Below the pieces are notes generated by a model. That model was not told the DNA's origin, ran no database searches, and saw only the letters and a program-made list of their open reading frames with translations. Below, in pieces: positions 22,960-33,189 of a stretch of 64,000 nucleotides of DNA; within the stretch, counting starts at the first letter, position 1, and each line of letters opens with the position of its first letter. A program made the translations under genes and the position numbers. This DNA comes from Trema orientale (lineage: Eukaryota > Streptophyta > Magnoliopsida > Rosales > Cannabaceae), in the NCBI GenBank assembly GCA_002914845.1, contig JXTC01000186.1:305456-369455 (forward strand). Direction: 5' to 3'.

Positions 22960-24863
22960 CTTCTTAGCTTTACTCTAGCGCACCTTGAATTAATATATTT
23001 TTCTGAACTGCTTATTTTATGTCCCTTTTTTATTATTATCATTATTTTGTTAGAGAGGGAGGGGCTTTTACTATTTTATTTTTTTAAATTAAGCAAATAA
23101 ACGTGGTGTTTTACTAGTTATTTATTAAGAGAAAAGAAAAAGGAATAATAGTTGCCTCAACTTATAGGATTAACTAATAGATTGAATTGCTTTGTTTCCT
23201 GTAGTACAAGACATTGAGAAACAACATAATCTTTTCCAAGTCATCTAGTTTATATCTTTCATTTCCAAAATAAGATAATAACCCCACAAAAGAAAATAAG
23301 CAACATGGCTTTCGTTTCTTTTTTTTCTTTTCGTTTGTCTCGAGTAGTAACATATTATACTATGGTAGGCAATGTGTTATCCTCATTCAATAATATACCA
23401 TTAATTAGCAAACCAACTCATATTAGGTGGGACATGATATGACACACTCCAAGTATTTGATTGTTTTCAACACAAATATATAGCATGCCATGGCCAAGTC
23501 CGGTATCCCTTTATTATTTTCTGGAAAAATCTGGTTTGAGTTTACAACTTCTCTAGGTGGAGCTTGTTTGCAAGTTGGACGTGGTTGCTTCTGAAGCTCT
23601 ATCAATATATCAATCAATTCAGTTATGTCTAGTGCAATACAATATTCATAATTATAATAGTTCACGTAATGAAACTCTTAGCATATCTTGTCCTACATAT
23701 TTTCATTCGATTACAGAAAACCATGAATTGGACATGTTAAGAGTGACAATTGACGCGTTAAATTTTGGTCAATCTCCGAAGTCTCTTTTTTTTTTTTTTT
23801 TTCCTGTGAACATAAATGGTGAATATGGTGACTGTTCGGACTATGGGAGTGAGACAACTATGGAAAAAATTGGGAAGTTGAATAAATACTGGGGACCTTT
23901 CATTGTCTATATTACATACAAAGTTCAAAAAATTTTGAGTAGTAAAGTAAATAGAGAGGGAAGGAGGGGACAAGCTTAGGTTTGCACTGAATTATTTAGA
24001 TTATAGATAACTATGATTTGGACAAGTCAGGGTGAAGAAAGGCTTATTTTATCTCTTGCCCCCATGTGATGTGTTATAGCAACAACTCATTCTCCTAAAA
24101 CCCACCCCTTATGTGAAATGTAAAGTGACTCCACTCCAACAGCTGAACCTCCTTCACTTCCCTTAGCTCCAATATTTTATTTATTATTATTAAAAAAATC
24201 AAACCCCATATTTTGAACTCTCCCTGAACTTTTTTTTTTTTTTTTTTTTTTCCTTTTCAGAAAGAGCGGTGATATGTTCTTTTCTGTCTTCTCAAGGCAC
24301 CCCACACCGCAAGCAAAAACACCAAGGCAATTGCCGATTCCTCAGCATTAGCAACCAAATACAGAGCTAAGAAGAAGCTTTTTTAAAAATACAAACAAAA
24401 TAATTACCGAAAAATAGCTTTTGGTGAACTAATGACAACTTTTCTATAGTTTTCTTCTATGAAGGTTCCCTATGATTGGAGAAAATCACGTTAAACAAAA
24501 TCCACTAAGCCCACGTCGATTGAGGACCTTTTTGTCAAATTTATGATCAACCTTCCATTGCTCAATCGTTATTAATTTTTTTTTTTTTAAAACGAATTTC
24601 ATTTTTGGTATAGTCGAGGACAGGCTATATATTGTTGAATATTAACCTGAAAAGTGTATCAAAAATTGGAATTTCCCTTAATTGAACCACATGGAAGGTG
24701 GAAACAAAGTGGTATAATAAGATGAATTCGGCAATGACATATGACACATATAGTGGTGGTGGTCACAACTTTTAGAGCATGGAGGATGTATAGTTAATTG
24801 GTTGAAACTTGGAACTACTTATTAAAATTTGCGTAAAACTAATATCTTGATAATTGCACATTT

Positions 24864-24903
<40 letters not shown>

Positions 24904-25280
24904 GCATATATGTACAAATATGCTTGATCTGCAATGTCTTTGACATTGTTTTTTCTCCAATGTAGCCGAATGTCTTTGATCAGTATTCAGTGTTTTTGGA
25001 TACTTGGTAGATAAATGGTGTACTTCTAATTGGGTTTTATAGGGCACTAAGGATTAACAATTTCTTTTATTGGGTTTATTCCTCGGCAGTTTGTCACTTT
25101 CTAAGCACAACAATAAACATTGTGATTGCACAAATATGAAAATGGTATTTTGGAAGTATTTGTAGGACGGCACTAATAGGTCTTTATTTTTGGTTGCACT
25201 TGCACGCCATATCCTCATCAGATAACAAAATGTCATTAAAACAAAAGGTGGAGAAAATGCTATTAGTCATTCTGTTTGTT
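22960..25280. repeat. Duplicated non-coding block D, copy 1 (possible distal HAM1 control region)
   Basis: It is collinear with 33180-35460 over about 2.3 kb. The strongest matches are 24057-24097 against 34179-34218 (CCCCCATGTGATG then AGCAACAACTCATTCTCC), about 24271-24325 against 34431-34478, and a perfect 40-bp match at 25141-25180 against 35284-35323. Frames here are not kept in the partner, so it is probably non-coding. It lies 12-15 kb upstream of HAM1 and 3' of HAM2. A control role is inference. Confidence 0.7.
24866..24898. repeat. (TA)n microsatellite
   Basis: About 16 TA units inside block D1. The partner block D2 has instead a short TG/TA-rich stretch near 35030. Confidence 0.9.
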
Positions 25281-25611
25281 TTTGTATAGTAATTAGTATG
25301 TATAACTTTTAGGGGAATTTGTGGTAGAGCTCCTTGGATCATCGTTATAGCCTTTTCTGTTCATTTCAAAGCGTTAGATCATATTTGACGGAATTCATTT
25401 CATTAAAAAATAAAAAAGTTAGTAAAATAAAAAAGAATAGACTCCATAAATTGTTATACAAATTCTAAATCGTTAGATTTAACTCTATTAGTAAATATAC
25501 CTGTCCTATTTTTAATTAGAAAATTCACTTAGAAATTGTTAATCTCTTATAACGAGAGTGGCAAATTTGGTCATAAATAGCAAAAATGAAAAATATTATA
25601 TATTTCTCACG
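25281..25611. other. Junction spacer between unit 1 and unit 2
   Basis: The D homology fades after about 25280 and the HAM2 3'-flank homology begins near 26190, so the duplication junction lies between them. I see no gene. Confidence 0.4.
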
Positions 25612-25921
25612 GGGATAATTATAAAAGAATACTCTCATATTTGGATGTTCTGTAATTTAAACTTTGAAATTTGAATTCCGTAAAATAATACCCTGAGATT
25701 ACGAATTTTTGAAAATTAATACCATGTGTTGATTTTTAACTGATAAAATACAATAATGAAGGATATTATTGTTTTTTTCATTCCTAAAATTGGTCAAAAA
25801 ATCTGTCAATGTATTAATTTTCAAAAATTCTTAATCTCAGGATCTTATTTTACAAAGTCTAAACTTCAGGATTTAAATTGCAAAATACTAAAACTTCATA
25901 ATATTTTTTTACAGTTATCTC
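25612..25921. mobile_element. GGGATAA MITE, subfamily 1, copy 2
   Basis: It begins GGGATAATTATAAAAGAATA and ends ACAGTTATCTC. TTCTCACG flanks it on both sides (25604-25611 and 25922-25929; a ninth base G also matches). It aligns with 18414-18768, including ACCCTGAGATTACGAATTTT. It lies at the tandem-duplication junction. Confidence 0.8.
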
Positions 25922-25930
25922 TTCTCACGG

Positions 25931-26189
25931 TGGCAATAGTGCACGTCAACGTTTTAAAAACTGAAATAATATACACCTCCAAACGTCGAAAAACAAAATT
26001 AAAAGAGAAATGTGGCACATTGATAAGAAAAGCATACGTAAGATTCATAATTGTTATAACAAAACTTCTACAATCATTCATGCACGCTTGACCTTAAAGA
26101 CAAACATAATATGAAAGCAACATTCATTATGAGTGTTCGAGACAAAGTAAAACAAATAGACTTTGACTTGCAAACGACAAGAACTAGGC
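25931..26189. other. Spacer at the duplication junction
   Basis: No gene. A GCTTGACCTTAAAGACA word at about 26086 resembles 35513 (GCTTGACCTTTATCCTCAAAGACA), which may mark the outer edge of the duplicated unit. Confidence 0.35.
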
Positions 26190-26647
26190 CTGTTATTTTC
26201 TCATGGTAGACCCAAAATTGATACATTTGTCCACAAAATCAAAATCAATTTGACTATAAAAATATCAAATGGGAAAATTTTTGAGGCATATTCGAAATGA
26301 AAATGATACCAAGAGCCACAAAGATTTTAACTAAGGTAAGTTTTCTTGGTTAAGTTTTCCTTTGTTGTCAGATGTATACAACAAACAGTCACAAGACTCA
26401 CCAACTTAATCATAGAAAGCAACACAAAAAACAATACAAGAGAGAAAGTGAAGATTCAAGAACCGTTAACGGTCACCAAGTTACTAAAGTGTTTGGTTAC
26501 TTGATTGGATATTATAGGCCTAGAGCACATACATAGACAATTAGCCTGAGAAGAAGCACAAAAAACAATTGAACTGTTCAAAAAGATCAGTAAGCTAGAA
26601 TGATAAGTTAAAAGGCACCAATATGAAAATGATGGCTTCTTTGTTCC
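26190..26647 (-). other. HAM2 3' flank / 3' UTR
   Basis: It is collinear with about 7830-8300 downstream of HAM1, with many small differences. No polyadenylation site could be fixed by eye. Confidence 0.55.
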
Positions 26648-28702
26648 TCAGCACTTCCAAGCTGAGGCTGAGATCAGCTCCTTTTGCTGCCAACATAAGA
26701 CAAGTGAGGACTGTTTCTTCTCAACATGGAAGCCCCTAGCTTGACTCCTCTGGACCAAACACTCGGCTTGGGACTCTGTGAAATTACTGAACATCAATGG
26801 CGAAAACCCGGAATTCAAGAATGAAGACCTCCATGGAAGTGTTCTTTCAGGAGAACGGCGGCAACCAAGTACCATTTTTTCGATTTCGGGTTGAAGTAGG
26901 CACCTTTCGATCTTTTGAAGGGCGTCTAAGTTGACATTCACCACATCAAGGGACTCAAGCAGGCCTGAGTAAGATTTGAGAGCATGAACAATTTGGAGCG
27001 AGAATGGAACATCAGTTCGATCACACCCTCTTTCCAAGGACACCACAACTTTGGGAGAAAGCTGCTTTACAAAGCGGAGAACCAAAGGAAGGGGTAAAGG
27101 GTAACTGGAAAAGGAACCAATTGGGAAATTCACCGCAATTCCTACGCCTTCTGAGACACGAAGAGGCAGTGGCCAAGAATCAGAGTTCAACATTTCAAGG
27201 CTTATGATCTCAAGTTCGAATGCCAAGTTGATCTCTGAAGCAAAATGCTTCAAGTTTTCTTGGGTGAAACTGAGCTCGATTTCGTCATCAGTGGATGGGG
27301 ATGCAAAAGCAGTGATCTTAAGGGTAGCCCCACCACTAATACTACCACCATTTCTCAAAGCAAGTTCTTGCATAAAAGAAGCCCATTGCCCACCACAGCC
27401 AATATCAAAATCAATAACATGAATTCTATTAAGGCCTTCTACGGCTTCAAGAATGGCTTGGGTACAAGTAAAATTGGCAAATTGAAGGACAGGTGAGATT
27501 TCAGAGAAAGTTTTGTAAGCTCCAATCTTGAAAATGAGATTAAAAGGGGACAAAGCCAATGAGTTAGTGGTGCTCATGTGGACTAAAACTTGTAAGGCCT
27601 CCTTGAAATAGAAAACAGCCCGTTGAAAAGGCTTACCAAGAGGAGAGACATGGTGATTGAGCCGCGCCAATATCCCTTGCGCGAGTACCGGATTCCCAGT
27701 TTCGATTAGCTCAGCGGCCTCGGAAAGCTGGCCAGTCAACGCCTGCTGAAGCTGGTGGTTCCCCAATTCATCTCCCATTGCTGGACTCATGGCCTTCTGC
27801 TTTGGAACTGCCATTGTTGTTGGCCTCTGCTGATGCAGCAATTGGAGCTGCTCATGCCCAGAATTTGGGAATTGGACCTTCTGGGCCTGGTAATTGGCCC
27901 CAACGGCACCGGTATTAAGCCGCTTCGCAGGCGGAGGTGAAACCCCGTAATGTTCTTGCAACTGGGCATAAGTCAGAGGCATAACCAGAGCTTGGTTTTG
28001 GTTTATGGCATTGAGAACCTGAGGCTTGGCCTCAACATGCTCGACCAACTGGTGGTGCTGTTGATGAAACCCCAAAGGAGAAACTGGCAAAAGACTGTTA
28101 GCATTGTAGCTTTGAACATCTGGGGCACTGAATTGAAAATCAGAACAAGCAGTTCCTGTTCCAATGATGGGCTCGAACCCAAAACCTTGATCCACCAAAC
28201 CAAACCCTCCTGCACCGAATTCCATTTCTTGTGAAACACTCCCGCTCTGCAAAAGCTTGTTCAAACCCAGAGATGGGTCATCAACCTCCGACATAATCAA
28301 TCTCATAATGGACTGTTCTTGGCCTGGTGACTCAGATAACACACTCTCCCAGTCCCCCATTCCAAGGCCACATTTTTCTTCCACTAAAGCTGATCCTGTC
28401 CCTGATGGAGCATCTGAGGCTGAGGCCAAGGCCAGGCCCGGGCCGGTGGTGGTGTTGACGGAACCGGTTCCTCCACCGCCGCTGCCGAGAGAGGAAGACA
28501 GGGTTGAGGTAGATGTAGGTGGGCTTGGGCTTCTGGTGTCCAGAACAGAGGTGGGCTCAGAGCCCATATAGCAATTCTCTTTGGTGATTAAGGTGTTCCA
28601 CTTCTGTGGAGGCAATACTGAATCTGAAGCAGTAGAAGAGACATCTAAGACTCCCTTAGCTTGAAACTCCTCAAAGGGCAGGGGCAGCATGGCCTTGTTC
28701 AT
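26648..28702 (-). CDS. HAM: GRAS transcription factor, HAIRY MERISTEM (SCL6/22/27) type, copy 2
   Basis: A single-exon 684-residue paralogue of the gene at 8301-10532. It has the same order of parts: N-terminal LPLPFEEFQAKGVLDVSS, the WESVLSESPGQEQSIMRL block, DDPSLGLNKLL, then the GRAS domain from about residue 322. The VHIID-type motif RIHVIDFD is at 426-433, and it ends SASAWKC. It is shorter because the N-terminal Gly/Ser and Gln tracts are reduced. Inside the GRAS domain it has four extra residues (HMSTTNSLAL against HNSLAL) and a longer glycine loop (NGGSISGGATLK). An in-frame TAG precedes the ATG. The intact frame and kept miR171 site argue that both copies are used. Role as for HAM1, from family knowledge. 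Confidence 0.96.
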   Translation of the reverse strand: MNKAMLPLPFEEFQAKGVLDVSSTASDSVLPPQKWNTLITKENCYMGSEPTSVLDTRSPSPPTSTSTLSSSLGSGGGGTGSVNTTTGPGLALASASDAPSGTGSALVEEKCGLGMGDWESVLSESPGQEQSIMRLIMSEVDDPSLGLNKLLQSGSVSQEMEFGAGGFGLVDQGFGFEPIIGTGTACSDFQFSAPDVQSYNANSLLPVSPLGFHQQHHQLVEHVEAKPQVLNAINQNQALVMPLTYAQLQEHYGVSPPPAKRLNTGAVGANYQAQKVQFPNSGHEQLQLLHQQRPTTMAVPKQKAMSPAMGDELGNHQLQQALTGQLSEAAELIETGNPVLAQGILARLNHHVSPLGKPFQRAVFYFKEALQVLVHMSTTNSLALSPFNLIFKIGAYKTFSEISPVLQFANFTCTQAILEAVEGLNRIHVIDFDIGCGGQWASFMQELALRNGGSISGGATLKITAFASPSTDDEIELSFTQENLKHFASEINLAFELEIISLEMLNSDSWPLPLRVSEGVGIAVNFPIGSFSSYPLPLPLVLRFVKQLSPKVVVSLERGCDRTDVPFSLQIVHALKSYSGLLESLDVVNVNLDALQKIERCLLQPEIEKMVLGCRRSPERTLPWRSSFLNSGFSPLMFSNFTESQAECLVQRSQARGFHVEKKQSSLVLCWQQKELISASAWKC
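27654..27674 (-). promoter_or_regulatory. miR171 target site in HAM2 mRNA
   Basis: It is the same 21 nt as at 9283-9303, over codons 344-350 (ILARLNH), fully complementary to canonical miR171 as I recall it. The surrounding sequence is also unusually conserved between the copies. Confidence 0.95.
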
Positions 28703-29300
28703 CTAAATAAAACCAAAAACAACTGCAATGAATACACAAACCAACCCAATAACCTCCACTTTCTCAAGACAAAAACAAAGATAAGAACCAACACTTCCCA
28801 AGGACGAAATAGAGATGGGTTTTACTCCAATTTTTGCAAAACAGAAGAGAGTGGTGAGATACAGAAACAAATGTAAGAGATACTAATTTGTAAGGAAACA
28901 CAGATTTTTGAGAAGCAGCTCTCAGCTTTGGTTTAAAACACAAATTGGGAGTCAATTAAGAAAGACACTTTCTTTAGTACACACAACACACCTCAGCTGC
29001 TGTTGCTTCTTCTTCTTCTTCTTCTTCTTCTTCTTCTTCTTCTTCTTCTGCTCAAGCCTTTGGAAAAGAAAAGGTCAATTCTTTTCTGTTGTCACAATAA
29101 CTCGAAGACCCAGTTTTTCTTCTTTATTTGAGTCATCATAATCAACCTCCTCTCCTTCTTCTTCTTCTTCTTCTTATTTTTCTGGTTTGTGTTTGGAGTA
29201 TTTTGTCTTCCCTCTGTTTTTTGCTATTTGGATGCGTGCAACCTATAAAAGTGGTAAAGTGCCTTCTCTCTCTTTCACCCTGTTTTTTTTTTTTTTAATT
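28703..29300 (-). promoter_or_regulatory. HAM2 5' UTR and proximal promoter
   Basis: It is homologous to 10533-11200. The GAA-rich leader (plus-strand TTC repeat, 29007-29049, about 14 units) is longer than in HAM1, and a second TTC tract lies near 29155-29175. The conserved block at 29192-29263 matches 11091-11161. It includes CTATAAAAG on the plus strand, a TATA-like word oriented away from HAM2. Confidence 0.55.
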
Positions 29301-31224
29301 TTTATTTTTAATATTTTTTTATGTGGCTTTTGTCTATAGATGTAGTTATCTACCTCCCTTAGTTTGGTTCCTTTCATTCACCTCAAGCCCACACTCATTT
29401 ATGACGCGTAACTTGCTCATTCTAAGTTGTCTTTTTTCTATTATATTATCTATACTTGAAGAAGAAGAAAAGGCTCTAGTCAGTTTTTTCCGTAATTTTT
29501 TATATTCTAAAATTCAAGCATTTTGTTTATATAATAATTATGGTCTAAGTCTAAACAAAAATATGTCTATGACTGTGACAGATTATACATATTCGTCTTG
29601 TATTTTCAAGGAAATAAAAGAAAATTACAATAATAAATAATTTGCACTCGAGTCGCATAATAGTGGCGCGTGTCCGAGCTCTTCTAAGTTGTTAATATTA
29701 TATTTTTATTTCTTTCATAGGGACCAACTAGACAGAGAGAAAAAGGTGAACTGGCTCATATGGGTTTTGTTATATGTTTCTTATTTCCCTTTATATCCCG
29801 CTATTTTTCCCACTAGAGCTACGCAAAACGCGTTCGTGGAAGGCAAGTAAGTACAGGGCTATTATGGTAAATAAAACCAAACAAGTTCTGCTTGGTCTGG
29901 ATTTCGAAGCTGAATCTGACGGCATTATTATGAGTAGCTTTTTTGGAGTTTGAAAAAATCGAGACGAGATTGAAGGGACAAGATATTTTGTTGGAGTCAA
30001 AAATGTATGGCTACGATTCAAAGCTTCCATTTTCTCTAAAATATTAAACTAAATATATTTATTTCACCCCCCAAAAAAAAAAAAAAATTGTAAAAGTCTT
30101 TATTGTTGGGCCCAGGTCTTGGGTTTGATTGTTGGGGGCCCAATGGTTTGTCTCTATAAATAGGCTGTTTCTCTCTAGTTTCTACGTTATAGTACATTAT
30201 TATACTGTAGCACAGGTAAAAATTCTTTTCCAAGGAAGAGGAGGGGAAATTAAAAAAGGAAAAAAGAAAAAAAAAAGGTAGAGGTGAAAAGTAAAAGGTG
30301 TAGGGTAAAAGTGGTCGATGAGTCGATTGTTTGGTATAGTGTTTTGTCAATTGTTTATTATATTTTGTGATTTTCTTTTTTAATTTTTGCTACAGTAAAC
30401 TTTTAGAAAGCAACAAATATAAGATCAAATGTGAAAGAAAACTCTTTTTTCTCGCATGCAAGAAAAAGAAAATCTTAAGGATGACGAAGAATTGGATGGA
30501 AGGAAGGTTGTCCTCTTCTTTTAAGTAATTAACTTATAATAAAACTAGTAAAGGCATGTTTGATAATATCTTTTTTCTTTTATTTTTAAAGGTAAAAAAT
30601 GGGTTAAAAGTTTTATAAAGCATAAATTGAGAAGATCTTAAACATCTATTTTAAAAAAAAAATAAATGAAAATAAAAGTGTCATCGGTTAGAATTTACTT
30701 GGCAACATTTATGAATTCTATTTTTTTTATATTAAAAAAACTGTAATAGATGATAAAGATTTCTTAAACAACATATAAAAAGTATATCATTAGGATTAAT
30801 TTCATCGAAGATTTGTTTTTTCCCCTAGGGTGTAAAGATGGTTCAATTGATCAACGAAAACAGAGTTAAGGCCAAGGGTGACGGATGCGACTTGTTTTAT
30901 TCAAAATTTGTATTATAGTTATGTATAAAATTATATACACAGATATGCACGTATATATTAGATGAATGCATGAATAATATGTTACACGTGTTTAAAATTA
31001 TAATACTCTAATAGTGACCAAAATAATGAGTAGAAAATTGTCAATAATAACTTATTTTGACTAGTTTGTTCTATATCTCAAAAACCAAAGTTCTTTTTTT
31101 TCTTTTTTCTTTTATTTTGTGCCATCAAGAAGTTATCTCGATTATTTTCTTTTTCCTTTTTCGTTTTAGATGTAATAGTTTCCATAGCAAAGATGATAAT
31201 TGATTTTCTTTCAAGAAAAGAAAA
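29301..31224. other. Spacer upstream of HAM2
   Basis: No gene recognised. The patch at 29780-30030 is less AT-biased and has a 79-codon minus-strand frame, but the product matches nothing I know. A GGGCCCAGG...GGGGGCCCAAT patch lies near 30110-30145. The short frame at 29323-29640 is not conserved in unit 1. Confidence 0.4.
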
Positions 31225-31450
31225 AGATTATACTTGATTACCAAAGTACAATTTTAAGTAGGCAACGAAGACCTTTCACATTAAGCATGACGTTTATATG
31301 GTCTCCAAACAGACAAATTAATAACATATTCCTAAATTAATTAAGCTTCTTTCATAGAAGCCGAAAGAAAGGAAAGGAGAAAGAAAATAATTAGATATTC
31401 AATAAACAAATCCACGATTTACTCTTTATTAAATTGAGCAGATTAAGTAA
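31225..31450. repeat. Middle block of HAM unit 2
   Basis: Partner of 20266-20545: TTTCACATTAAGCATG and GAAAGAAAGGAAAGGAGAAAG align with that block in the same order and spacing. Confidence 0.55.
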
Positions 31451-31950
31451 TACTTGTACACAGAGGCAGAGCCATATAGGTTTCAGGGCCTCTGTCTTTT
31501 TTTGGAAAAAAGAAAATTAGTATGTAATATTTTTATAAAAGATTATTCTAATTTATCTTAATCTATAAAATTTTATACTTGTCCCTATGAAAATTTGGAT
31601 TTTCTTCACTAGTAAAGTATATTTTATAATTATGAAGCTCATTTTAATGGGTTATGTTAAATGTTAAGTAAAACACATTACTCATCTTTTAAAGTGTATG
31701 CTGCAGCCCATAAACAAAATAATTAGAAAGTGACTTGGCATAGTTTTATATATGTAGTATATTATGTTTATCAGCAAACAAATGGCTTGGCCTAGTTATA
31801 TGTATGTATTTACATAATATTTGTTAGTAAATTAGTCCTTTAAGCTTTGTGAGGATGTGAGAATTATGAATATGGGATTGTATATAGAAAATTTAGAAGT
31901 GTGTCTATATCTAAATTAAGTGTTATAAAAAAGGCTAGGAAGTCTCCTGT
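31451..31950. other. Spacer before hAT remnant
   Basis: AT-rich. It could include more decayed hAT sequence, but no readable protein remains. Confidence 0.4.
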
Positions 31951-32190
31951 TTGATGCCTTTAATTAAGCTACTAAGTACCAACTTGATTTTACCTGTTGC
32001 TACTGTGATTGTAGAGAGAGAATTTTCTGTCATGAATATTGTGAAGAATCGACTACATAACCGAATGGAAAATCAATTGATGAATAACAATTTAGTTGTT
32101 TATATTGAGAACGAAATTTCTGATAAGATTGACGATAAATCTATTATATAGCGATTTCAGGCCATGAGACATCGTCTAGAGAAATTGTAA
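31951..32190 (+). pseudogene. hAT transposase C-terminal dimerisation fragment
   Basis: The frame reads LLSTNLILPVATVIVEREFS, then SVMNIVKNRLHNRMENQLMN. This is the conserved C-terminal dimerisation segment of plant hAT transposases of the zinc-finger MYM/DUF4371 kind (ILPVATAxVERxFSxMNxVKxRLRNRM). A TAG at 32149-32151 interrupts it, after which RFQAMRHRLEKL continues to TAA at 32188. The rest of the transposase is absent. The fragment lies in HAM unit 2 only, so it probably arrived after the duplication. Confidence 0.8.
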
Positions 32191-32402
32191 TACATTTATG
32201 GACTTGTTTAAGAATAGTACAAATTTTCAATTTTATTTTTTTAAGGAGAAATTTTTAATTTTTTTGTGTTATTTTACGGTCAAGTAATTTTTCCTTTACC
32301 TCTTGGATTAAATTCCTGACTCCGTACTTATTTGTACGTTGCAAAACTCCCGGAAAATTACTAATAGAATAAACTTACTGCAATAAACCAATGCATGGTA
32401 TT

Positions 32403-32548
32403 CACTAAAAAAAAAAAGACAAACAAACAAAATGATACAATCTGAAAATACAAACATATAAGTCTTTTTATGTTGCACTAAAAAAAAAAAACAAACAAAC
32501 AAAATGATACAATCTGAAAATACAAACATATAAGTCTTTTTATGTTGC
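32403..32548. repeat. 73-bp tandem duplication
   Basis: Copies 32403-32475 and 32476-32548 begin CACTAAAAAAAAAAA and both contain GATACAATCTGAAAATACAA and AAGTCTTTTTATGTTG. They are almost identical, so the duplication is young. Confidence 0.9.
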
Positions 32549-33133
32549 ACCAAGATTGTTGCATACTTGCATTTAATTTAATGTGAAAAGGAAAAGACAT
32601 GGTAAAAAAGAAAAAAAAAATAAATAAATAAATGTAAAGAAAAAGGGGCGCTTGCATTAAAGAACTGAAGGCAGGACAAAATAAAAATTGGGGTGCACTG
32701 AATTTGATTGGACTAGAGCATGGACAAAATTACAAATCAACAAGTCTGTGCGTATTAACACTTTAAAACTCCCACCATTTTTGTCGATTTCTTTGTTTGA
32801 GAGTTGACCACGGTGTGCTTCATTCCAGCTGCGTTCTCCAACTCAATATTATACAACATTAAACAACTTTAAATCATCTAAGACTTTGTCTTGCACACCA
32901 ATATTTTTTTTTTCTTTTCAGGAAAAAAGGTCTTGCACACTAATATTGGATCAAGTATTACAAGTTTTTAACTATAATTAACTTAAGCTTTTATAACCTT
33001 GTTTTTAATTAGAGGACTAAATACATATTAAGAGATTGATGAATCTTTCTTGATCTTTGTGGTTATGCCTTAGTGGGGTTTTCTTAGTTGCTAATAGGCA
33101 TAGGCTTTTGTTTTTACTTTTATTTTTTTATTT
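32549..33133. other. Spacer
   Basis: No gene seen. AT-rich with poly-A tracts. Confidence 0.4.

Positions 33134-33189
<56 letters not shown>
33134..33189. repeat. (GA)n microsatellite
   Basis: A GA run of about 56 bases with one AAA interruption, at the left edge of block D2. The equivalent place in D1 has only a short GAGAGGGAGGG. Confidence 0.95.

Noticed and set aside
23557-23979. 140-codon plus-strand frame in block D1
   Set aside because: It crosses a poly-T tract and is not preserved in D2.
29791-30030. 79-codon minus-strand frame upstream of HAM2
   Set aside because: It has a signal-anchor-like stretch, but no family match and no counterpart upstream of HAM1.
32403-32548. CRISPR-like repeat-spacer pattern
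   Set aside because: It is a simple two-copy tandem duplication in plant nuclear DNA, with no spacers.
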